64,000 bases of DNA from Pseudomonas alcaliphila JAB1 (GTDB lineage Bacteria; Pseudomonadota; Gammaproteobacteria; Pseudomonadales; Pseudomonadaceae), in NCBI RefSeq assembly GCF_001941865.1, contig NZ_CP016162.1, positions 3,161,501-3,225,500 of the forward strand. Reading direction: 5' to 3'. Below the pieces are notes generated by a model, which was not told the DNA's origin, ran no database searches, and was given only the letters and a program-made list of their open reading frames with translations. The first letter of the stretch is position 1; every line of letters begins with the position of its first letter. The position numbers and the translations under genes were made by a program. Positions 28,817-37,856 of this stretch are shown one piece after another.

Positions 28817-30112
28817 GTGGAAGCACATTTCACCGAATGGCTAAACCTGGGCATCCGCTGGATCCATATGATCACCGGTATCGCCTGGATCGGCGCATCG
28901 TTCTATTTCGTCTGGCTGGAGAACAACCTCAACCGTAGCAATCCACGCGAGGGCCTGTCGGGCGACCTCTGGGCGATTCACGGCGGCGGTATCTACCACC
29001 TGGAAAAGTACAAGCTGGCTCCGCCGAAAATGCCGGAGAACCTGCACTGGTTCAAATGGGAGGCCTACGCCACCTGGCTGTCGGGCGTCGCCCTGCTACT
29101 GGTGGTGTACTACCTCAACCCGAGCCTGTACCTGGTCAAGCCAGGTGTCGACCTGGCACCAGCAGCAGCCATCGCCATCGGCCTCGGCTCCATGGCGCTC
29201 AGCTATGTGATCTACCACTTCCTCTGCGATTCGCCGCTGGGCAAACGCCCCGCCCTGCTGGGCGCGGTGCTGTTCGTGCTGATCATCGCTGCCGCCTATG
29301 GTTTCAGCCAGATCTTCAGCGGCCGCGCTGCGTACATTCATGTCGGCGCCATCATCGGCACCATCATGGTCGGCAACGTGTTCTTCACCATCATGCCGGC
29401 CCAGCGCGCGCTGGTTAAGGCCATCGAAAACAACACCACGCCCGATCCGCTGCTGCCGGCCAAGGGCCTGCTGCGCTCGCGCCACAACAACTACTTCACC
29501 CTGCCGGTGCTGTTCATCATGATCAGCAACCACTTCCCGAGCACCTACGGCAGCCAGTACAACTGGGCAATCCTGGCCGGTATCGCGATTCTGGCGGTGC
29601 TGGTGCGTCACTACTTCAACACCCGCCACGACAGCAGCAAATACGTCTGGACCCTGCCGGCCGCAGCACTGGGCATGATCTGCCTGGCTTACGTCACCGC
29701 CCCGGCGCATCGTGCACCGAGCGCCGCCCCGGTGGCCGCTGTCGAGCAGCCGGCCAGCGAAACCCTGGCCAAGGTCGAGGAAGTCGGCGAAGCCACGCCT
29801 GCCGAGCAATCCTCCAGTGAAAACGCCGCGCCAGCTGCCAGCACCGGTGCCGGTGACTTCGCCAAGGTCGAGAACGTGATCCAGGAACGCTGCACCGTGT
29901 GTCACTCGGTCAGCCCGAGCAGCCCGATGTTCAGCACCGCACCGGCCGGCTTCCTGCTCGATACCCCGGAGCAGATGAAGGCGCAGGCAGCGAAGATCCA
30001 CGCACAGACCGTGGCCACGCAGATCATGCCGCTGGGCAACATCACCCAGATGACCCAGGACGAGCGCGACCTCATCGGCAGCTGGATCGCCAAAGGCGCT
30101 CAGATCAACTGA
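28817..30112 (+). CDS. puuD: Urate oxidase PuuD (membrane protein with cytochrome c domain)
   Basis: PuuD oxidises urate to 5-hydroxyisourate and sends electrons through its own cytochrome c domain towards the respiratory chain instead of to oxygen. The 431-residue protein has about eight membrane helices in the first 300 residues and a low-complexity Ala/Pro/Glu linker (about 303-348). A C-terminal haem-binding CTVCH (359-363) follows, with a likely Met ligand at 404 (IMPLGN). It starts at GTG with AAGAGG upstream. Haem attachment would need the Ccm system encoded later in the window. Confidence 0.94.
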   Translation: MEAHFTEWLNLGIRWIHMITGIAWIGASFYFVWLENNLNRSNPREGLSGDLWAIHGGGIYHLEKYKLAPPKMPENLHWFKWEAYATWLSGVALLLVVYYLNPSLYLVKPGVDLAPAAAIAIGLGSMALSYVIYHFLCDSPLGKRPALLGAVLFVLIIAAAYGFSQIFSGRAAYIHVGAIIGTIMVGNVFFTIMPAQRALVKAIENNTTPDPLLPAKGLLRSRHNNYFTLPVLFIMISNHFPSTYGSQYNWAILAGIAILAVLVRHYFNTRHDSSKYVWTLPAAALGMICLAYVTAPAHRAPSAAPVAAVEQPASETLAKVEEVGEATPAEQSSSENAAPAASTGAGDFAKVENVIQERCTVCHSVSPSSPMFSTAPAGFLLDTPEQMKAQAAKIHAQTVATQIMPLGNITQMTQDERDLIGSWIAKGAQIN

Positions 30113-30125
30113 TTGCCACACATGT

Positions 30126-30155
30126 CGCGCCCGTGACTGGGCGCGGCATCTTTTT
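30126..30155 (+). terminator. Terminator after puuD
   Basis: GCGCCCGTGACTGGGCGC forms a stem followed by GGCATCTTTTT, 14 bases after the stop. A second stem with a longer T run follows at 30163-30203. Confidence 0.65.
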
Positions 30156-30162
30156 ACACCCA

Positions 30163-30203
30163 TGAACCGCCGACAGCGCGAGCTGACTGGCGGTTCATTT
30201 TTT
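30163..30203 (+). terminator. Second terminator after puuD
   Basis: TGAACCGCC (30163-30171) pairs with GGCGGTTCA (30189-30197) and is followed by seven T. It ends exactly where the next TTGTATACAA-type box begins. Confidence 0.75.
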
Positions 30204-30281
30204 GTGCACAATCTTAAAATAAATTGTTTTTAACCATGTCCACAAGTTGCTATAGTCAGCCCATCCTGACCGATCGGACAA
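30202..30281 (+). promoter_or_regulatory. Operator region upstream of the NCS2 permease
   Basis: TTGTGCACAA (30202-30211) is a perfect palindrome related to TTGTATACAA. TATAGT at 30251-30256 may be a -10. CTGACCGATCGGACAA (30266-30281) fits the RutR-like box with one half-site mismatch. The next 140 bp is repeat copy 3, which separates these sites from the gene. Confidence 0.55.
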
Positions 30282-30324
30282 TTTTTCGATTGATCGGAAC
30301 AGAGGTGCCGTGAAGCCTCGTGTA

Positions 30325-30465
30325 AGAACCTGTGCAAAGTCTCGCGAGCTAGAGCAATGCAAGGCAAAAACAGGCGAGGACGCAGAGTTTACGAGTTGTA
30401 AATGAGCATCCGAGCCTGTTTTTAACGCAGCAGTGCCGACGCGCAGCAGACTTTGAACAAGTTCT
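30325..30465 (+). repeat. Interspersed foldback repeat, copy 3 (short form)
   Basis: The arms AGAACCTGTGCAAAGTCT (30325-30342) and the complement of AGACTTTGAACAAGTTCT (30448-30465) match in 16 of 18 bases. The core reads GAGTTTACGAGTTGTAAATG, then AGCATCCGAGCCTG and TTTAACGCAGCAG. It sits between the operators and the start of the NCS2 permease gene, so it would be part of the 5' untranslated RNA. Confidence 0.8.
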
Positions 30466-30505
30466 AAGCCCATGACCGTATAAAAACAAAATGGCAGGCT
30501 ATGAC

Positions 30506-32014
30506 ATGACCACAGACAGCAACACCCAAGCCCCAGCTGCGCCCGTCGGCAACAGCGACCTCATCTATCAGCTGGACGACACGCCAGCTTTCACCCCTGC
30601 CATCTTCGCGGCGCTGCAGCATGTGCTGGCCAGCTTCGTCGGCATCATCACCCCTACCCTGATCGTCGGTAGTGCGCTGGGCCTCGGCGCCCATGTGCCT
30701 TATCTGGTGAGCATGGCGCTGTTCGTTTCCGGCCTCGGCACCTTCGTCCAGGCCAAACGCATCGGCCCGATCGGCTCCGGCCTGTTGTGCCTGCAGGGCA
30801 CCAGCTTCGGTTTTCTCAGCGTGATTCTCAGCGCCGGGTTCATCGTCAAGGGGCGCGGCGCCAGCGAGGAGGAGATACTCGCCACGCTGTTCGGCATCTG
30901 CTTCTGCGCCGCCTTCGTCGAGATCGCCTTCAGCCAGTTCATCAACAAGCTGCGCAAGGTGATCACCCCGGTGGTGACCGGCACCATCATCTGCCTGATG
31001 GGGTTGTCGCTGATCAAGGTGGGCATGACCGATCTGGCCGGCGGCTATGGCGCGCCAGACCTCGGCGCCCTGCACCATTTGGCCCTCGGCGGCCTGGTGT
31101 TGGGCACTATTGTCGTGCTCAACCGCGCGTCCTCGCAGGTGCTGCGCCTTTCTGCGGTGATCATCGGCCTGACTCTGGGATTTGCAGTCGCCTGGTTCAC
31201 CGGCCGGGTGGACTTCGCCAACATGGCTGAGGTGCCACTGATCAGCGTGCCGCAACCGTTCAAGTACGGCTTCGGCTTCGACTGGATCGCCTTCGTGCCG
31301 ATCGCCGTGATCTTCCTGATCACCCCGCTGGAAACCGCAGGCGATCTGACCGCCAACTCGATCATCTCCAAACAGCCGGTCAAAGGGCCGCTGTACATGC
31401 GCCGGATCAAATCCGGAGTGCTGGCCGACGGCTGCAACTCGGCGGTCGCCGCCATGTTCAACAGCTTGCCGATGACCACCTTCAGCCAGAACAACGGGGT
31501 GATCCAACTCACCGGCGTAGCTAGCCGCCATGTGGGTTTCTATATCGCCGGCATCCTGGTGCTGCTGGGCCTGTTCCCGATGGTGGGTGCGGTGTTGCAG
31601 ATGATGCCCAAGCCGGTGCTCGGTGGCGCCACCTTGATCATGTTCGGCACCGTTGCGGTGGCCGGCATCAAGATTCTCAGCGAAGCCGGCCTGCACCGCC
31701 GCAACGTGCTGATCGTGGCCATTTCCCTGGGCCTTGGCCTGGGTGTAGCCGGCGTGCCGGACGTGCTCTCGCACATGCCGGACGTACTGAAGAACATCTT
31801 CAGCTCGCCCATCACCATCGGCGCCTTCAGCGCCATTCTGCTCAATCTCTTCCTGCCGGATGATCCGCAACTGGAAGAAGAGGATGAAAGCGAATACGAC
31901 CCCGAGGCGCACCTGCATACCGTGCTGCAGAACCGCCCGGACGATGCAGCCATCGACGACAACAGCCTCAAGACCCTCAGCCGCGACCTCGACCCGGCCG
32001 CCCGACCGAGCTGA
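30506..32014 (+). CDS. Urate/xanthine permease, NCS2 (NAT) family
   Basis: This 502-residue inner-membrane transporter belongs to the nucleobase-ascorbate branch of NCS2. It has the signature around QNNGVIQLTGVASRHVG and the transport-site segment TPLETAGDLTANS. Relatives in E. coli are UacT, XanQ and XanP; the context next to urate oxidase favours urate or xanthine. ATG 30506 is preferred over 30491 because GGCAGG stands before it. A long acidic tail (EEEDESEYDPEAH) follows the last helix. The Tsx-like channel gene is 76 bp downstream. Confidence 0.92.
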   Translation: MTTDSNTQAPAAPVGNSDLIYQLDDTPAFTPAIFAALQHVLASFVGIITPTLIVGSALGLGAHVPYLVSMALFVSGLGTFVQAKRIGPIGSGLLCLQGTSFGFLSVILSAGFIVKGRGASEEEILATLFGICFCAAFVEIAFSQFINKLRKVITPVVTGTIICLMGLSLIKVGMTDLAGGYGAPDLGALHHLALGGLVLGTIVVLNRASSQVLRLSAVIIGLTLGFAVAWFTGRVDFANMAEVPLISVPQPFKYGFGFDWIAFVPIAVIFLITPLETAGDLTANSIISKQPVKGPLYMRRIKSGVLADGCNSAVAAMFNSLPMTTFSQNNGVIQLTGVASRHVGFYIAGILVLLGLFPMVGAVLQMMPKPVLGGATLIMFGTVAVAGIKILSEAGLHRRNVLIVAISLGLGLGVAGVPDVLSHMPDVLKNIFSSPITIGAFSAILLNLFLPDDPQLEEEDESEYDPEAHLHTVLQNRPDDAAIDDNSLKTLSRDLDPAARPS

Positions 32015-32090
32015 CCCCTGGCTTAGACCCAACTCCCGGCGGCACGCCGCCGGGAGACGCACGCTTGCACTCCAACAATAAGGAAAACCG

Positions 32091-32951
32091 ATGAAACTCA
32101 AGCATCTGCCCCACTGCCTCGCCCTGTCAGCCGGACTGTTCTCCGGCCAGCAGGCACTCGCTGGCGACCTGCTTTACTGGCAGGACAACAGCCTGTCGTA
32201 TCTGTACGGCGAGAACTTCCAGCGCATGAACTTCAACGGCGAAGAACAGCGCACCCAGACCACCTTCACCTTCGAGCACGCCAGTGGCTGGGCCTGGGGC
32301 GACGTTTTCTACTTCCTCGACTACATCCGCGCCGACAACGTGCAGTCGCGCGGCAGCTTCGACAACGGCACCTTCCGTCAGCATGACAAGAACTCCTTCT
32401 ACTACATGGAGTTCTCCCCGCGCATCAGCCTGAGCTGGCTGACTGGGCAGAAGCTGGCCGCCGGCCCGATCAAGGACGTGTTCGCCGCCTTCACCTACGA
32501 GAAAGGCGAAGGCGGCCCAGGCCCGGAGAACTACCTGTACGGTGTCGGCCTGGACTGGGAAGTGCCCGGCTTCACCTACTTCAAGACCAACCTGTATCAG
32601 GTGAAGATCAATAACCACACCTTCTTCGCCGACAGTGACAGCAACGGCTACGCCACCCAGCTGACCGTCAGCGCGGCTTACCCGTTCAGCCTCGGCGATC
32701 AGGACTTCGTCGTCGACGGCTTCCTCGACTGGCGCTCGCCGTCGCGTGACGCCGGCACCCAGACCTCGGTGGGCTCCTCGATCCAGGTCAAGTGGGATGC
32801 GGGCAAGGCTCTGTTCGGCAAGGAACGCCAGCTCTACGTGGGCACCGAGATCAACATGTGGCGCGCCAAGTACGGCGTGAAACCGGTGGATGGGTCGGAC
32901 GATCGTTTCGACCAGACGGCTGTGCAGGCACTGGTCAAGTATCACTTCTGA
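32091..32951 (+). CDS. Tsx-like nucleoside-specific outer membrane channel
   Basis: The 286-residue precursor has a signal peptide (cleavage after QQALA, about residue 24) and alternating beta-strand pattern, and ends with an aromatic residue (VKYHF), the outer-membrane insertion signal. The GDLLYWQDNSLSYLYGENF opening and FFYxxDY-like strands fit the Tsx/OmpK family, which admits nucleosides and bases through the outer membrane. It lies directly behind the NCS2 permease, so the two probably form an uptake route. A strong terminator follows. Confidence 0.88.
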   Translation: MKLKHLPHCLALSAGLFSGQQALAGDLLYWQDNSLSYLYGENFQRMNFNGEEQRTQTTFTFEHASGWAWGDVFYFLDYIRADNVQSRGSFDNGTFRQHDKNSFYYMEFSPRISLSWLTGQKLAAGPIKDVFAAFTYEKGEGGPGPENYLYGVGLDWEVPGFTYFKTNLYQVKINNHTFFADSDSNGYATQLTVSAAYPFSLGDQDFVVDGFLDWRSPSRDAGTQTSVGSSIQVKWDAGKALFGKERQLYVGTEINMWRAKYGVKPVDGSDDRFDQTAVQALVKYHF

Positions 32952-33001
32952 CCGCTGCCGCAACGCACTTGGCCGACGTCGGGTAGGGACAGCGGCCGGG
33001 T

Positions 33002-33041
33002 AAAAAGGGGGATGGGCGCTCGCGCCCTTCCCCCTTTTTCT
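33002..33041 (+). terminator. Strong terminator after the Tsx-like gene
   Basis: AAAAAGGGGGATGGGCGC and GCGCCCTTCCCCCTTTTT pair over nearly their whole length and end in a T run. Confidence 0.92.
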
Positions 33042-33081
33042 TTGATCGTCATTTTTCTATGAACAGGATGCGCTTGAGACC

Positions 33082-33870
33082 GGACTGGCAAATATGTGTG
33101 CATATCGTTCACTGGCTTAGCACTATCCGTTACCGCGTGTGCTGAGCGTTTGGGTTGCGCCCCTTACGGGCGCCACACCTTGATTCGCTGCGCTCACCCT
33201 TCGGGCCAGCCTGCGGCTGTTACTGCGCTTCGCTACGTTTCTTTGCTTGCCCAAGAAAGGTGTGCCAAAGAAGGGCACCCCGACATCCGGGTTTCGCTGC
33301 GCGAAACTTGATTCGCTTTGCTCACCCTGCGGGCCAGCCTGCGGCTGTTACTCCGCTTCGCTGCGTTTCCTCGCTCCGGCGCCGCTGCGGGGGCCGGCTT
33401 ACATGGGCCATCCTTAGCCCATTAAGCCTTTCGCCGCATCCATGCGGCTCATCCCCCTACGCAACACCTCCGCTCGGCCTCCTGAAGGGGACCGGGCCGC
33501 GAGCTTGCGAAATCTCCGGAAGATCAAAGTCGGCAGCGTTTGGATTTTGCTCTTGAAGCGCGATCTCACAGACGACGTCTAAGTCCCCTTCAGGAGGCCG
33601 AGTGGAATCGCCGTGGAAGGGGTTGAGCGACATGGATGTCGCGAGAGCTGCGATGGGCCAGGGATGGCCCTTCGCAGCGTGCCCCTGGAGCGGTGATGGA
33701 AGGAGGGAACCCCGGCGCAGCCGGGGCCGTATGCAGGGGTGTGTTTCTTTGCTTACTTTCTTTGCACAAGCAAAGAAAGTGAGTCGCCCGTAAGGGGCGA
33801 AACCCGTCAGGTCAGGCGACGCGTTAATGGATAGGGCCAGCACCGAAAGCACACACTTATTTGCCAGTCC
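33082..33870. repeat. ~790 bp inverted-repeat element without transposase
   Basis: The ends GGACTGGCAAATATGTGTG (33082-33100) and the complement of CACACTTATTTGCCAGTCC (33852-33870) match in 18 of 19 bases. The inverted similarity continues about 100 bp inward, with CGCCCCTTACGGGCG facing CGCCCGTAAGGGGCG. A second inverted pair lies inside: CTCGGCCTCCTGAAGGGGAC at 33473-33492 and its complement at 33583-33602. Open frames of 131-133 codons occur on both strands but overlap the palindromes and look like shadows. It fills most of the 1.29 kb gap between the Tsx-like and NCS1 genes. Confidence 0.75.
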
Positions 33871-34002
33871 AGCTCAACCGGCACTTGCCCAGCACCGAGC
33901 GAGACGCACCAACCTAATCCCCTCGAACGAGACCAGGCACCGCATCGGTGCAGAATCGGGCCGCCTATCCGGCTTTTTCATCAACGACTTGCAAACATGC
34001 AA

Positions 34003-34143
34003 CTGACCGCAAGGTCAAGTTTTTGATCACAATATTTCTATTTTTTGTGTGCAATTTGTCCGAAAGCCATATTTAGCACCGTATTTTCTGTGTACAAGAC
34101 AGTCAGGTTCCCACCGAAATACTGTCGAAATGGCTGTATACAT
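34003..34143 (+). promoter_or_regulatory. Operator region upstream of the NCS1 permease
   Basis: A good RutR-like box CTGACCGCAAGGTCAA lies at 34003-34018. Three weaker TTGTATACAA-type sites follow: TTGTGTGCAA (34045-34054), CTGTGTACAA (34088-34097) and CTGTATACAT (34134-34143). The stretch is A/T-rich compared with its surroundings. Confidence 0.55.
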
Positions 34144-34240
34144 CGATTCAGCCATGACGCGAATACAAAATCGGAACGGAACCTGCAGACAAATCTCCTC
34201 ATACGCCGCCGCGGCGCAAGAACAAAACTGGGAGCTGTCC

Positions 34241-35707
34241 ATGTCCAACACCGAAGAATTCCGCATCAAGCACATCGATACCTCGCTGCACAACGAGGAT
34301 CTCGCCCCGCTCGCCCCGGAGAAACGCAAATGGGGCTGGTTCGAGATCTTCAACGTCTGGTCCAACGACATTCAAAGTCTGTTCGGCTATACCCTGGCCG
34401 CCACCCTGTTCATCTCCTACGGGCTCAATGGCTGGGCGGTGCTGACCGGTATCGTCCTTGCCGGCTTCATCGTCATGGGCCTGGTGCAGCTGACCGGCAA
34501 ACCCAGCGTCAAGTACGGCATTCCCTTCCCGGTGTTCGCCCGCGCCAGCATGGGCGTGCGCGGGGCCAACTTCCCGGCCCTGGTACGCGGCATCGTCGCC
34601 ATCTTCTGGTACGGCGTGCAGACCTACTTCGCCTCCACCGCCGTGGCGCTGCTGCTCAACTCGCTGCTGCAGCCCGAGGCGCCGGCCACCTTCCTCGGCA
34701 TGACCGCCATCGGCTGGCTGTCCTACCTGATCGTCTGCGTGTTCCAGGTGGCGCTGTTCATCCGCGGCATCGACTGGATCACCAAGTTCCTCAACTGGGC
34801 CGGACCGCTGGTCTATGTGGTGATGATCGCCCTGATGGGTCTGATCTGGTATCAGGCCGGCCCGAGTCTGCTCAGCGAGCTGGGCAACATCTTCAGTGGC
34901 ACGGGCGAGTACAAGGCCGGCCCGGTGGCCGCGTTCTTCGCCGTGGTCGGCACCATGGTCGCCTACTTCGCCGCCGTGGTGATCAACTACGGCGACTTCG
35001 CCCGCTTCGTCAAAAGCGAGAAGCAGATGACCATCGGCAACTTCCTCGGCCTACCGGTGAGCCTGGCATTCTTCTCGCTGATCGCCCTGGTGATCACTGC
35101 AGGCACCGTGGTGGTGTTCGGCGAGACGCTGACCAACCCGACCGATATCGTTGCCCGGGTAGACAACCTGACCCTGACCATCATCGCCGCGCTGACCTTC
35201 TTCGCCGCGACCGTGGGCATCAACCTGGTGGCCAACTTCATCCCGCCAGCCTATGACCTGGCCAACCTGGCGCCGGCACACATCAGCGCCCGTACCGGTG
35301 GCTTCATCACTGCCGGCATCGCCTTCTTCATCGGCGCGCTGTGGGTGGCTTTCATCAGCAACGTCGGCATCGCCGCCTTCGTCGACACCCTGGGCGCCGT
35401 GCTGGCGCCGCTGTACGGCATCATCGTCGTCGACTATTACCTGGTGCGCCAGCGCAAGCTCGATCTGCAGCAGCTGTTCAGCGCCGAGGTCGGCTCGGCT
35501 TACTACTTCGACGGCGGCTGGAACCGCAAGGCGCTGATCGCCTTTGCCATCGCCTCGGTGTTTTCCGTCGCCTCGGTGTGGGCGCCCGTTCTTAGCCAGC
35601 TGTCGGGTTATTCCTGGCTGCTCGGCGCCCTGCTCGGCGCGCTACTGCACTACGGCCTAATGCACGGCCAGGCGCAGGCGCTGAAACGCGCCAACGCCAG
35701 TATCTGA
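34241..35707 (+). CDS. NCS1-family nucleobase permease
   Basis: This 488-residue inner-membrane symporter has about 12 helices and NCS1 features (FNVWSNDIQSLFGYTLAATL at the first helix, GKPSVKYGIPFPVFARASMG). The family carries cytosine, uracil, allantoin, purines or hydantoins; the substrate here is not certain. The ATG at 34241 has GGGAG upstream; a frame reaching back to 34049 would cross the operators. A terminator lies just beyond the stop, inside the end of the convergent gene. Confidence 0.9.
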   Translation: MSNTEEFRIKHIDTSLHNEDLAPLAPEKRKWGWFEIFNVWSNDIQSLFGYTLAATLFISYGLNGWAVLTGIVLAGFIVMGLVQLTGKPSVKYGIPFPVFARASMGVRGANFPALVRGIVAIFWYGVQTYFASTAVALLLNSLLQPEAPATFLGMTAIGWLSYLIVCVFQVALFIRGIDWITKFLNWAGPLVYVVMIALMGLIWYQAGPSLLSELGNIFSGTGEYKAGPVAAFFAVVGTMVAYFAAVVINYGDFARFVKSEKQMTIGNFLGLPVSLAFFSLIALVITAGTVVVFGETLTNPTDIVARVDNLTLTIIAALTFFAATVGINLVANFIPPAYDLANLAPAHISARTGGFITAGIAFFIGALWVAFISNVGIAAFVDTLGAVLAPLYGIIVVDYYLVRQRKLDLQQLFSAEVGSAYYFDGGWNRKALIAFAIASVFSVASVWAPVLSQLSGYSWLLGALLGALLHYGLMHGQAQALKRANASI

Positions 35708-35711
35708 ACGA

Positions 35712-36551
35712 TCACGGACGAGACGAAGCCGGCGCCTGTGCGCCGGCTTTTTCTTTCTGCCGCTCGAGAAAGTCCACCTTCCACTGTTCCAGACCGATGT
35801 AGTCGCTATCCAGGTTGGCCTCGACGCGATAGCTCGCCTTGAGCGCGGCAACCTGAGCCGAGCGCTCGGCAAGAAAGCGATCGAAACGCGCGATCAGCTG
35901 TGGATGACGAGCGCTGGACAGGTGAAAGCTGCCGCGGGTATGCGGCAACTTGGGATCAAAGACCAAAGCACCCGGTCGCGCCCGGATGTTGTCCAGATAA
36001 TGGGTGGCCACCACCACGTTGAAGTAGGCGCCATCAGTGTCCTGTTTCAAGGCCTGGCGAATCATCTGACGTAGATCATCGCTGTAGCTCAGCTGGATCT
36101 GCCCACTGTCGATGGCATCTTCGTATCCACGCGGTGTCCAGCCCTGCACCATGGCCAGACGACGGATGTTCTCCAACGCCTGCCCCTGACGCTGCGGTGC
36201 CACCAGCACGCCGTCGACGTAGTCGACCACCGCCTGGCTGTAGTGCAAGGTCATGCCTGCTTTCTGCGCGCCGGCCCAGTACGGGCTGTCGGGATACTTG
36301 AGATCGATCTCGCCGCGCTGCAGGGCCGGCAGCAACTGATCCACCGGCAACGCCTTGTAGCTCAGGCTGATACCGCTATCGACGGCGAAGGCATCCAGCA
36401 CCTCACGAGCGAAGCCGCGGTACTGACCTTCGCCATCGAGGCTGTAGTGCGGGGCGAATGGCAGGTCCTCGACGCCGACCACGTAGGTTTGCGCTAGGGC
36501 AGCGGGCGTCAGCAAAAGGGTGGAAAACAGGCACAGTCGTACGGGCTGCAT
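35712..36551 (-). CDS. Periplasmic solute-binding protein (family 3)
   Basis: The 279-residue precursor has a signal peptide (LCLFSTLLLTPAALA, cleavage about residue 20) and the two-lobed SBP family 3 pattern (GVEDLPFAPHY, GFAREVLDAFAVDSGI, LQRGEIDLKYPDSPYW). AAGGAGG stands eight bases before the ATG at 36551. No ABC permease or ATPase gene is adjacent, so it may be an orphan binding or sensor protein. The last ~14 codons coincide with the neighbour's terminator. Confidence 0.88.
   Translation of the reverse strand: MQPVRLCLFSTLLLTPAALAQTYVVGVEDLPFAPHYSLDGEGQYRGFAREVLDAFAVDSGISLSYKALPVDQLLPALQRGEIDLKYPDSPYWAGAQKAGMTLHYSQAVVDYVDGVLVAPQRQGQALENIRRLAMVQGWTPRGYEDAIDSGQIQLSYSDDLRQMIRQALKQDTDGAYFNVVVATHYLDNIRARPGALVFDPKLPHTRGSFHLSSARHPQLIARFDRFLAERSAQVAALKASYRVEANLDSDYIGLEQWKVDFLERQKEKAGAQAPASSRP
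35726..35753 (+). terminator. NCS1 terminator inside the convergent gene's end
   Basis: AAGCCGGCGC-CTGT-GCGCCGGCTTTTTC is a strong terminator 18 bases after the NCS1 stop. It lies within the coding sequence for the C-terminal tail of the binding protein on the other strand. Confidence 0.85.
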
Positions 36552-36632
36552 TGAGAGCCTCCTTATTGTTGTTTTGAGATTGCGGTGAGGGCTTAGCGTC
36601 AGGCATAAGATGTCGGTCAGGCGCAGGCCTGA

Positions 36633-36706
36633 GTAGGAGCCCCGCCTCGGGGCGAAGCTTTTGAGTCGTCTGAACCGGCCCATTCGCCGCGGGGCGCGGC
36701 TCCTAC
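36633..36706. repeat. REP-like inverted repeat
   Basis: GTAGGAGCCCCGCCTCGGGGCG faces CGCCGCGGGGCGCGGCTCCTAC. It lies in the 228 bp gap between the moaA stop and the binding-protein start. Confidence 0.7.
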
Positions 36707-36779
36707 AAGGACTGTGCAGTCTGCTGTAATTGATGTGGCGGTCTGGACCAATAGGCAACAGATTATTCGTATCGCGACA

Positions 36780-37775
36780 CTAACCGCCGGTCATGCTCAT
36801 GAAGCGCACCACCTGCACCTGCTCGTCGGTGGCGAAATGGTGCCGCTCTGGCTTCAGACGCAGCGCCTCGATCAGTGCCTGCCGCAAGCGCTCGCTGTCA
36901 CCCGGATGCACGCGCAGCAGGCGCTTGAGGTCCAGCGCGTTGTCGTGGCCGAGACAGAGCACCAGCTTGCCCTCGGCGGTGACCCGCACACGGTTGCAGT
37001 CGCCGCAGAAGTTGTGACTGTGCGGCGAGATAAAGCCGACTCGCGTATCGCTACCGACCACCTGCCAGTAGCGCGATGGCCCGCCAGTGACCTTGCTGCT
37101 ACGCACCAGCGCATGGCGCTGTTCGATACGCTGGCGCACCTCGTCGCTGGAGCAGAAGGTCTGCTCGCGGCTGTGGCTGACCACGCTGCCCAGCGGCATT
37201 TCCTCGATGAAGCTGATATCCAGGTCGCGCGCGATGGCGAACTCGACCAGATCCAGCACCTCGTCATCATTGCGCCCACTCTGCACCACGCTGTTGAGCT
37301 TGATCCTGTCGAAGCCTGCGGCACGCGCGGCGTCGATGCCGGCCAGCACCTGGTCGAGCTTGTCACGTCGGGTGAAGGCGGCGAAGCGCTCGCGCTGCAG
37401 TGAATCCAGGCTGATGTTCAGGCGCCGCACACCCGCCGCGCGCAACGGCGCGGCCATCTCCGCCAGTTGCGAGCCATTGGTGGTAATGGCCAGGTCATCC
37501 AGCTCGTCACGCTCACCCAGGCGCTGCAACAGGCTCAGCAGATTCTTGCGTACCAATGGCTCGCCGCCAGTGATGCGAATACGCCGCACACCCAGCCCGA
37601 TAAAGGCATCGGCCACGGCATACAGCTCTTCCAGGCTGAGAATCTGCGCACGCGGCGCGAACTGCATGTCTTCACTCATGCAGTAGGTGCAGCGAAAATC
37701 GCAGCGATCGGTCACCGACAAACGCAGGTAGGTGATGCGCCGCCCGAAGGGATCGACGAGCTGATGGGTATTCAC
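36780..37775 (-). CDS. moaA: GTP 3',8-cyclase MoaA (molybdenum cofactor synthesis)
   Basis: MoaA is a radical-SAM enzyme that starts molybdenum cofactor synthesis from GTP. The 331-residue protein has the radical-SAM cysteines 25, 29 and 32 (CDFRCTYC), the C-terminal cluster ligands in NFCGDCNRVR and LVLCLG, and the terminal Gly-Gly (SMTGG) needed for activity. No other moa/moe gene is nearby. Its placement beside purine genes and its shared control region suggest a copy that supplies cofactor to xanthine dehydrogenase. Confidence 0.95.
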   Translation of the reverse strand: MNTHQLVDPFGRRITYLRLSVTDRCDFRCTYCMSEDMQFAPRAQILSLEELYAVADAFIGLGVRRIRITGGEPLVRKNLLSLLQRLGERDELDDLAITTNGSQLAEMAAPLRAAGVRRLNISLDSLQRERFAAFTRRDKLDQVLAGIDAARAAGFDRIKLNSVVQSGRNDDEVLDLVEFAIARDLDISFIEEMPLGSVVSHSREQTFCSSDEVRQRIEQRHALVRSSKVTGGPSRYWQVVGSDTRVGFISPHSHNFCGDCNRVRVTAEGKLVLCLGHDNALDLKRLLRVHPGDSERLRQALIEALRLKPERHHFATDEQVQVVRFMSMTGG

Positions 37776-37856
37776 GGTGGGTCTCCTGCAGCGTCACGCG
37801 CCGAGACTTTTTGTCATGGATGACGCTATGCGCGATAGAAACAGAAAAGCGAATTC

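Noticed and set aside
30464..32101. Long antisense frame over the NCS2 permease
   Set aside because: Composition (His/Gln/Asp-rich) is typical of the reverse of membrane-protein codons; no motif and no ribosome site.
33155..33852. Two frames of about 130 codons inside the 790 bp element
   Set aside because: They overlap each other and the nested palindromes; the translation is repeat-derived with no domain.
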